64,000 bases of DNA from Sphingobacteriales bacterium (GTDB taxonomy: Bacteria; Bacteroidota; Bacteroidia; Chitinophagales; Chitinophagaceae): positions 27,722 to 91,721 of the forward strand of contig JACQDV010000057.1 in the NCBI GenBank assembly GCA_016200915.1, read 5' to 3'. Made by a program: the position numbers and the translations under genes. Of the stretch, positions 58,958 through 64,000 are shown piece by piece. The notes under the pieces were generated by a model that saw only the letters and a list, made by a program, of their open reading frames with translations, ran no database searches and was not told the DNA's origin. Position 1 is the first letter of the stretch. Each line of letters opens with the position of its first letter.

Positions 58958-59530
58958 TTATTTGAACGTTACTCCTTCGTACCAGTCATTCAATAATACA
59001 TTCATGGCAACAGAAGCAATGGTAAAAGAAGCATCAACAATTTTATATTCCTGTAAAGTCCACGAGTTATCTGTGTTACGGCGGTAATGTTCGAGGTGTA
59101 TTTTTCTTGAATCAATTAAAATATATTCCTGCAAAGAAGGGATTTCCCTGTACAATTCAAATTTCAAACCTTTATCATAATTGGCGGTTGATTCGGAAAG
59201 TATTTCAATAATAACGGCGGGATTTAAAAGCGTATCAAAAATATTATCAGCAAATTGCGGTTCACCACATACAATTAAAACATCAGGATATGCGTAAAGT
59301 GAGTTTTCTTTTACGTTTACCCGCATGTTACTCCCCATTGACCGGCATTTTTTTCCTTTTAGAAAACTGTGCAAACTTCCCCTGATATTGTCGTCAATGA
59401 TATTATGTTCTTAAGATGCCCCGCTCATAGCAAATATTTCACCCCTTTAATATTCATGGCGGTCTGTAGCTTCTCTTTCAAAAAGAAGGTATTCGGCTTC
59501 GGTAAAATATTTTAATGGTGGCTGGGCCAT
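58958..59530 (-). pseudogene. Uma2-family (DUF820) endonuclease gene with two in-frame stops
   Basis: Read on the minus strand from ATG 59530, the protein would be about 190 residues: AQPPLKYFTEAEYLLFEREA, TDRHEY, stop, RGEIFAMSGAS, stop, EHNIIDDNIRGSLHSFLKGK and onward through YPDVLIVCGEPQF and VIIEILSESTANYDKGLKFE to a natural end. The frame is preserved throughout. The stops are TAA at codons 28 (59447-59449) and 40 (59411-59413), which in relatives are Tyr and usually Lys. Uma2 proteins are PD-(D/E)XK-type nucleases. The shorter open part from 59374 lacks the conserved N-terminus, so it is likely dead. Confidence 0.85.
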
Positions 59531-59573
59531 ACACAAATTTTAAAAAATAATCCGGTCATTCTTAAAATAACGG

Positions 59574-59708
59574 TAGTGTATCAGTTTGAATTTTTCACGC
59601 AAAGAAATATAAGGAGCAAAGGCGCAAGGATTTTTTGCGGCTTATTTTCTTTGCGTCCTGGCGTGAAATTCAACATTACATCAAGCAAATTTTGAAGCTG
59701 ATACGCTA
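59574..59708 (+). mobile_element. 135-bp element with terminal inverted repeats, copy 3
   Basis: Ends are TAGTGTATCAGTTT on the left and, inverted, TAGCGTATCAGCTT on the right. Inner arms TTTCACGCAAAGAAA and TTTCTTTGCG...GCGTGAAA are also inverted. The same 135-bp length and sequence order occur reversed at 46225-46359, and most of it at 28150-28269. No open frame. It lies between the broken Uma2 gene and the kinase gene. Confidence 0.82.
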
Positions 59709-59745
59709 CCAAATAACCGGATTAAGTAATATGGATGATTTTTGA

Positions 59746-60741
59746 TTATTTCATTTCCCAAACCAATGCACTGGCTCCCAGGATGGCCGCATCCGATTCT
59801 TTTAAATGACTGATAAGCAGTTTCACTTTGTTCTGGAATACCTGTATTAAATTAGCTTCCATATGCTCACGGGTGGGTTTTAAAATTAATTCGCCGGCTT
59901 TGGTTAAACCACCAAACAATACAATCGCTTCCGGACTGCTGAACATTACACAGTTAGCCAAAGCAAGTCCCAAGATTTTACCGGTAAATTCAAAAACTTC
60001 CAGTGCTAATTTATCACCCTGTATTGCTGCATCATAAACTGCTTTAGAATCCATTTTATCTTTCGGCACTTTACGCAGCAAACTATCTTCTTTTCTTTTC
60101 TCCAGCATTTCCAGTGCAGTCAGTTTAACACCGGTAGCTGATGCATAACTTTCTAATGATCCTTTTTTACCGGTGCCCTCATGCACTCTTCCGTCAGGAA
60201 TGATAATAGTATGACCCACTTCGCCGGCAAATCCATCGTGACCATAAATCAAATTTCCATTAGCGACAATGCCACTGCCCACACCGGTACCTAATGTGAT
60301 CATAATAAAGTCACGCATACCCTTTGCTGCACCATACATCATTTCACCAATAGCTGCTGCATTAGCATCATTAGTTAATGAAACCGGTAATTTGAATTTG
60401 TCTTCAATCATTTTTGCCAGTGGAATAATTCCTTTCCAGGGCAGGTTAGGGGCATATTCAATAGTACCGGTATAATAGTTGCCGTTGGGGGCACCCATGC
60501 CAATCCCTTTCATCCGGCCGATACCACCTGCTTTGTCAATAAGTTCGCCTAAGGTTCTTGCCAGTTCATCAATATACGCATCAATATCGGCATGTCCCCT
60601 GGTACTCATTTCTCCTGAAAAAAGAACATTACCATCCCTGTCCACAATACCAAACTTGGTTCCGGTACCACCTATGTCAATTCCAATTGCGAGTGGATTT
60701 TGAATAGTGCCTGTTGCTGCCGCACTCGTTTTCTTTGCCAT
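59746..60741 (-). CDS. ROK-family sugar kinase (glucokinase-like), zinc cysteines missing
   Basis: A 331-residue ROK kinase. The ATP motif is AIGIDIGGTGTKFGIVDRDG near residue 18, followed by GIGMGAPNGNYYTG, LTNDANAAAIGEMMYGAAKG and LGTGVGSGIVANG with the catalytic Asp, and FAGEVGHTIIIPDGR. The usual zinc motif CxCGxxGCxE is replaced by HEGTGKKGSLESY, so all cysteines are gone while the His and Glu remain. The order with an FHS sugar permease (30-bp gap upstream) indicates uptake and phosphorylation of glucose or a similar hexose. Substrate is inferred from context. Confidence 0.88.
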   Translation of the reverse strand: MAKKTSAAATGTIQNPLAIGIDIGGTGTKFGIVDRDGNVLFSGEMSTRGHADIDAYIDELARTLGELIDKAGGIGRMKGIGMGAPNGNYYTGTIEYAPNLPWKGIIPLAKMIEDKFKLPVSLTNDANAAAIGEMMYGAAKGMRDFIMITLGTGVGSGIVANGNLIYGHDGFAGEVGHTIIIPDGRVHEGTGKKGSLESYASATGVKLTALEMLEKRKEDSLLRKVPKDKMDSKAVYDAAIQGDKLALEVFEFTGKILGLALANCVMFSSPEAIVLFGGLTKAGELILKPTREHMEANLIQVFQNKVKLLISHLKESDAAILGASALVWEMK

Positions 60742-60771
60742 AAAATATTTCTAATAAAATTTTAATTCATC

Positions 60772-62223
60772 TTAGTGACTGCCACTACTTTCAAGGTGAT
60801 CATAATCTATACCTTGTTGTTTTAAAATTGATTTTACTCTTAATGCATAAAATGCGAGGTAAGCAAAGCAAGCCACACCTACTAAGTAAGACCATTGAAT
60901 GCCCAATAAATTATCGGCCAGGTATCCTTGTAATAAACTCACAACACCGCCACCCATAATCATCATAATAAGAAAGCTTGCACCTTCATTTGTATGTTTT
61001 CCTAAACCTGCTATAGCCAGAGTAAAGATACAAGGCCATAAAGTTGAGCAGAATAAACCCACACTCATAAAGGCATAAGCACTTACCATCCCTGAAGCCA
61101 ACATACCTATAAACAGGGCTGTTATTCCCATTGCTGAATAGATCAATAATAAACGGGCAGGGTTGCCTTTGCTAAGTATATCACCTGCAATCATTGCTAC
61201 AATTACAATTGGATAATAATAGAAAGCGGTAACATCATGTTGAGCAATAGCATTCACAGCCAGAAAAACACCAAAGGCTATATATGGCATCAGGAATTTT
61301 AATATTTGTTTTGCTCCTTTACTTATATCGAAAGCCCCGACCGAAGATGTCCATCTGCCAATCATTAAACTGGCCCAGAACAGGGAAATAAAAGGAGCTA
61401 CTTTATTGGTAGGAATCTGGAGGTCTTGTTTTAAGAAGGCAGGAAGATTTGAAGCGGTTGATACTTCTACCCCCACATAAACAAAAATACCAATCATACC
61501 TAAAACCAGCTGAGGATAACCTAACACACTTTTTTTATGAACTACTTTGCCACTGCCCTCGGCTTCCTGTTCAGCAACTTTATCAAGATCAATTTTATTA
61601 GGAACAGATGAAAATTTAAAAACGATAGCCGCCAAAACGAATACAGCTCCAAGAATGAGATAAGGAGTTTTTACACTTTCAATGCTGGCAACATTGGTAG
61701 AATCAGCCGACACTTTTCCAAAGATGGCAAAACTTACCAATAGTGGTCCGATGGTAGTACCAAAATTATTAATACCACCAGCCATACTTAAACGCTGTGC
61801 ACCTGTTTTAGGGTCGCCCATTACAATAGCTAATGGATTGGCAGCTGTTTGCTGTAGCGAAAAACCCAGCCCCACAATAAAAAGACCGGTGATCATTAAA
61901 TTAAAAGAAGCAGTTTGGGCTGCGGGATAAAACAAAAGAGTGCCCAATGCAGAAATAATTAAACCAACCGATATGCCATTTTTAAAACCAATGCGGTTGA
62001 GGATATCGCCACCAGTTGCTTTGGATAGAAGAAAATAAATAATGGAACCAACGGTATAGGCCACGTAAAATGCAAAAGATACCATTTGCGATTGCCATTG
62101 TTCCAGATGAAGTTTTTCTTTAAAAACAGGGATCAGAATATCGTTACTTGCGGCAACGAATCCCCAAAAGAAAAATACTGTAACCAGTACACCGAATTGC
62201 GACCATTTTGTTTTTTGACTCAT
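60772..62223 (-). CDS. sugar MFS transporter, FHS (fucose/glucose/galactose) family
   Basis: A 483-residue inner-membrane protein with about 12 spans. Typical FHS features are FFFWGFVAASNDILIPVFKE near residue 18, FAFYVAYTVGSIIYFLLSK, GFSLQQTAANPLAIVMGDP with SMAGGINNFGTTIGPLL, and FWASLMIGRWTSS. It imports a hexose with a proton. It is first in a two-gene operon with the ROK kinase. A long loop between spans 6 and 7 is charged (KIDLDKVAEQEAEGSGK). The substrate is probably glucose or galactose, which the sequence alone cannot decide. Confidence 0.9.
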   Translation of the reverse strand: MSQKTKWSQFGVLVTVFFFWGFVAASNDILIPVFKEKLHLEQWQSQMVSFAFYVAYTVGSIIYFLLSKATGGDILNRIGFKNGISVGLIISALGTLLFYPAAQTASFNLMITGLFIVGLGFSLQQTAANPLAIVMGDPKTGAQRLSMAGGINNFGTTIGPLLVSFAIFGKVSADSTNVASIESVKTPYLILGAVFVLAAIVFKFSSVPNKIDLDKVAEQEAEGSGKVVHKKSVLGYPQLVLGMIGIFVYVGVEVSTASNLPAFLKQDLQIPTNKVAPFISLFWASLMIGRWTSSVGAFDISKGAKQILKFLMPYIAFGVFLAVNAIAQHDVTAFYYYPIVIVAMIAGDILSKGNPARLLLIYSAMGITALFIGMLASGMVSAYAFMSVGLFCSTLWPCIFTLAIAGLGKHTNEGASFLIMMIMGGGVVSLLQGYLADNLLGIQWSYLVGVACFAYLAFYALRVKSILKQQGIDYDHLESSGSH

Positions 62224-62435
62224 AGCAATCGTTTGTTGTTTTAAGTAAATAGGGGTTGAAAATAAACAGTTTTTTTAAAAGCGTAAAAATTAGTTGGCTA
62301 ACAACTATAAGTGTATTGATATTTTAGTTGTAATGGAGACATCCAAACAAAAAAAATCTACTAAAACATTCTGCAAAATTTGCATATTGATAAATCCTCA
62401 CTAAATTGATGCCTGTACTTCCAAAACTTGATTGC

Positions 62436-63851
62436 ATGGAAATTTTACACGTAAGTGCTGAATGTTATCCCGTAGCAAAGGCTGGTGGTTTAGGTGATGT
62501 GGTGGGAGCTCTTCCAAAATACATAAACGAAGCAGGGCATATTGCCAAAGTGGTAATGCCGATGTACCGCACAAAATTTTTACTGGAGAATGACTGGGAA
62601 GTAGTGCATAAAGGCGGTTCTTACATGGGTAGCTGGTGGTTTGAGTTTACTGTTATAAAAGAAAAAACTAATAAACTCGGTTTTGATCTTTATCTCCTTG
62701 ATATAAATGGATTGCTGGATCGTGAAAAAGTATATGGTTATAGCGATGACAGCGATCGTTTTCTTGCTTTTCAAATTGCAGTGCTGGATTGGGTTGCTAC
62801 CTGGCAGCACCATCCGGATGTTATTCATGTACACGATTATCACACCGGCTTAATTCCTTTCATGCTTAAAAATTGTTACTCTTATAAACGTATTAGTAAT
62901 ATTCCAACAGTACTCACCATTCATAATGCTCAATACCAGGGTTGGATGGGATGGGACTACAGCAACAAACTTCCATCATGGGATCCATGGAAATGGGGCG
63001 ATCTTGACTGGCAAAACACCATCAATCCTTTGGCAAGTGGTGTTAAGTGTGCATGGAAAGTTACTACCGTTAGTCCGAGTTATTTAGAAGAGTTAAGAAG
63101 AGAAGCAAATGGCCTGCAAGATCTGTTTGAATATGAAAAAGGGAAATGTGTGGGTATATTAAATGGTATTGATGTAAAAGTGTGGGATCCATCAACAGAT
63201 AAATACATTAAAGATCATTATTCCATTAAAACTGTGGAAGCTGGTAAAGCAAAGAGTAAAATGAAACTTTGCGAAACATTTAACCTGGATTTTGATAAAC
63301 CTTTGATTGTTTTTATTGGAAGATTGGTGGGAGAGAAGGGGGCTGAACTATTGCCCAATGCTATTGGAGATTCCTATTATTATATCGGCAGAAGGATGAG
63401 TTTTTTAATGTTGGGTAGCGGTGAACCGGAAGTGGAGCATCGTTTGGAAGCAATGAAAACGATGAGCCTGAGTGATTACAATGTTTATATTGGATATAAT
63501 GAATCCTTAGCCCACCTGATGTATGCAGGAGCAGATTTTCTGCTGATGCCATCAAGAGTTGAACCCTGCGGACTGAACCAGATGTACTCCATGCGTTACG
63601 GCACTGTACCGATGGTTCGCAGAACAGGCGGATTGATCGATACCGTAAAAGATTTTGGAGAAGCAGATGGTTATGGCATAACTTACAACCATACTGCTGT
63701 CGGCGATATTACTCATGGGATATGGAGGGCGGTTGAATTATACCACAACAAAGAAAAGTTTGATGAAGTACGGCACACTATGATGAAACTTGACTTTAGC
63801 TGGGAAACAAGTGTGCAGCATTATATTGATGTGTACGCAAGTTTAAAATAG
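62436..63851 (+). CDS. glgA: glycogen/starch synthase
   Basis: Elongates glycogen from a nucleotide-glucose donor. The GT5 N-terminal signature is EILHVSAECYPVAKAGGLGD (KxGGL), and the second half has LIVFIGRLVGEKG, FLLMPSRVEPCGLNQMYSMR and GTVPMVRRTGGLIDTV, which hold the donor site and catalytic Glu. From the ATG at 62436 it has 472 residues; ATG 62409 and TTG 62406 are possible but non-conserved extensions. malQ upstream and the sugar kinase beside it fit storage metabolism. The upstream gap 62224-62435 shows no clear promoter box. Confidence 0.94.
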   Translation: MEILHVSAECYPVAKAGGLGDVVGALPKYINEAGHIAKVVMPMYRTKFLLENDWEVVHKGGSYMGSWWFEFTVIKEKTNKLGFDLYLLDINGLLDREKVYGYSDDSDRFLAFQIAVLDWVATWQHHPDVIHVHDYHTGLIPFMLKNCYSYKRISNIPTVLTIHNAQYQGWMGWDYSNKLPSWDPWKWGDLDWQNTINPLASGVKCAWKVTTVSPSYLEELRREANGLQDLFEYEKGKCVGILNGIDVKVWDPSTDKYIKDHYSIKTVEAGKAKSKMKLCETFNLDFDKPLIVFIGRLVGEKGAELLPNAIGDSYYYIGRRMSFLMLGSGEPEVEHRLEAMKTMSLSDYNVYIGYNESLAHLMYAGADFLLMPSRVEPCGLNQMYSMRYGTVPMVRRTGGLIDTVKDFGEADGYGITYNHTAVGDITHGIWRAVELYHNKEKFDEVRHTMMKLDFSWETSVQHYIDVYASLK

Positions 63852-64000
63852 AATAATGAACATTAGCGTTGCGTTGTTATAATACATAGTTCTTTGAAAG
63901 TATTGTCAGTATTGAGTTTGCACGGAATCAATGCCTAAGACGATTTGATTTTTCGAGCGGAATTAAAATTGCAACTTGCTGCAAATCATACATTTATGAA
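63852..64000. other. window end, no gene supported
   Basis: AT-rich sequence after glgA. The bases end CATTTATGAA, so an ATG at 63996 could open the next gene, but only two codons are visible. Confidence 0.4.

Noticed and set aside
1..64000. tRNA, rRNA, prophage or complete insertion sequence
   Set aside because: Scanning for T-loop, transposase and phage structural motifs gave no convincing hit, though short RNA genes could be missed by eye.

Overview
The window reads as a chromosomal segment of a Bacteroidota bacterium, most likely family Chitinophagaceae. This rests on AT-rich coding sequence, TonB-dependent receptors with carboxypeptidase-like N-terminal domains, a TamL-type BamA-like lipoprotein, DUF4331, DUF4846 and FHS-permease/ROK gene pairs, weak Shine-Dalgarno signals, and several promoters of the Bacteroidota type (TTTG, about 20 bp, TANNTTTG). 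No rRNA, tRNA, CRISPR array, prophage or full insertion sequence was seen. Assignment below family level is not supported.

Layout. 1-3.3 kb: shikimate operon aroB (cut by the window edge)-aroA-aroC. 3.4-8.3 kb: two small proteins, then cell-envelope genes (VanX-type dipeptidase, L,D-transpeptidase, RlpA-like protein, OmpA porin). 8.4-13.7 kb: recF, pdhA, a TPR membrane protein, ribH, and an Fe-S (LutA-like) protein. 13.8-20.5 kb: the most system-like accessory block, with a TPR lipoprotein, a HupE/UreJ permease, a His-rich TonB receptor, a small His-containing exported protein, a DUF4331 pair in which one protein matches the family's N-terminal part and the other its C-terminal part, and a fasciclin protein. 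20.7-26.9 kb: truB, tamL, an SpoU methyltransferase, a class I methyltransferase, an exported protein, a GNAT enzyme. 27.7-30.1 kb: a DGPF/YciI protein, DinB and an ECF42-type sigma factor. 30-39 kb: a 44-residue membrane protein, DUF4846, an NtrC-like regulator without a DNA-binding domain, lactonase, purC, a second TonB receptor, EVE, DUF4349. 39-48.5 kb: a cysteine-free sirtuin, a metalloprotease-like gene bracketed by direct repeats, saccharopine dehydrogenase, pdhB, a frameshifted THUMP methyltransferase, a DEFD-box helicase, thiolase, a second L,D-transpeptidase. 48.5-64 kb: central carbon metabolism (pyk, pfkA, arginase, malQ, dipeptide epimerase, sugar kinase plus sugar permease, glycogen synthase) and a broken Uma2 gene.

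Working together, pfkA, pyk, pdhA and pdhB carry sugar carbon to acetyl-CoA. The FHS permease and ROK kinase bring in and phosphorylate sugar, and malQ and glgA handle storage glucan. The dipeptide epimerase, VanX-like dipeptidase and two L,D-transpeptidases point to peptidoglycan remodelling and recycling.

The least expected signal is the repeat content. Several unrelated repeat families sit between genes and, in three conserved enzyme genes (aroA, aroC, saccharopine dehydrogenase), inside the reading frame. They include tandem 7-bp (heptanucleotide) tracts at six loci, two of which are inverted arrays built on the same GAWNNNN heptamer; a 135-bp element with terminal inverted repeats in three copies; 75-bp direct repeats around the metalloprotease-like gene; and an 18-bp tandem repeat of six units.
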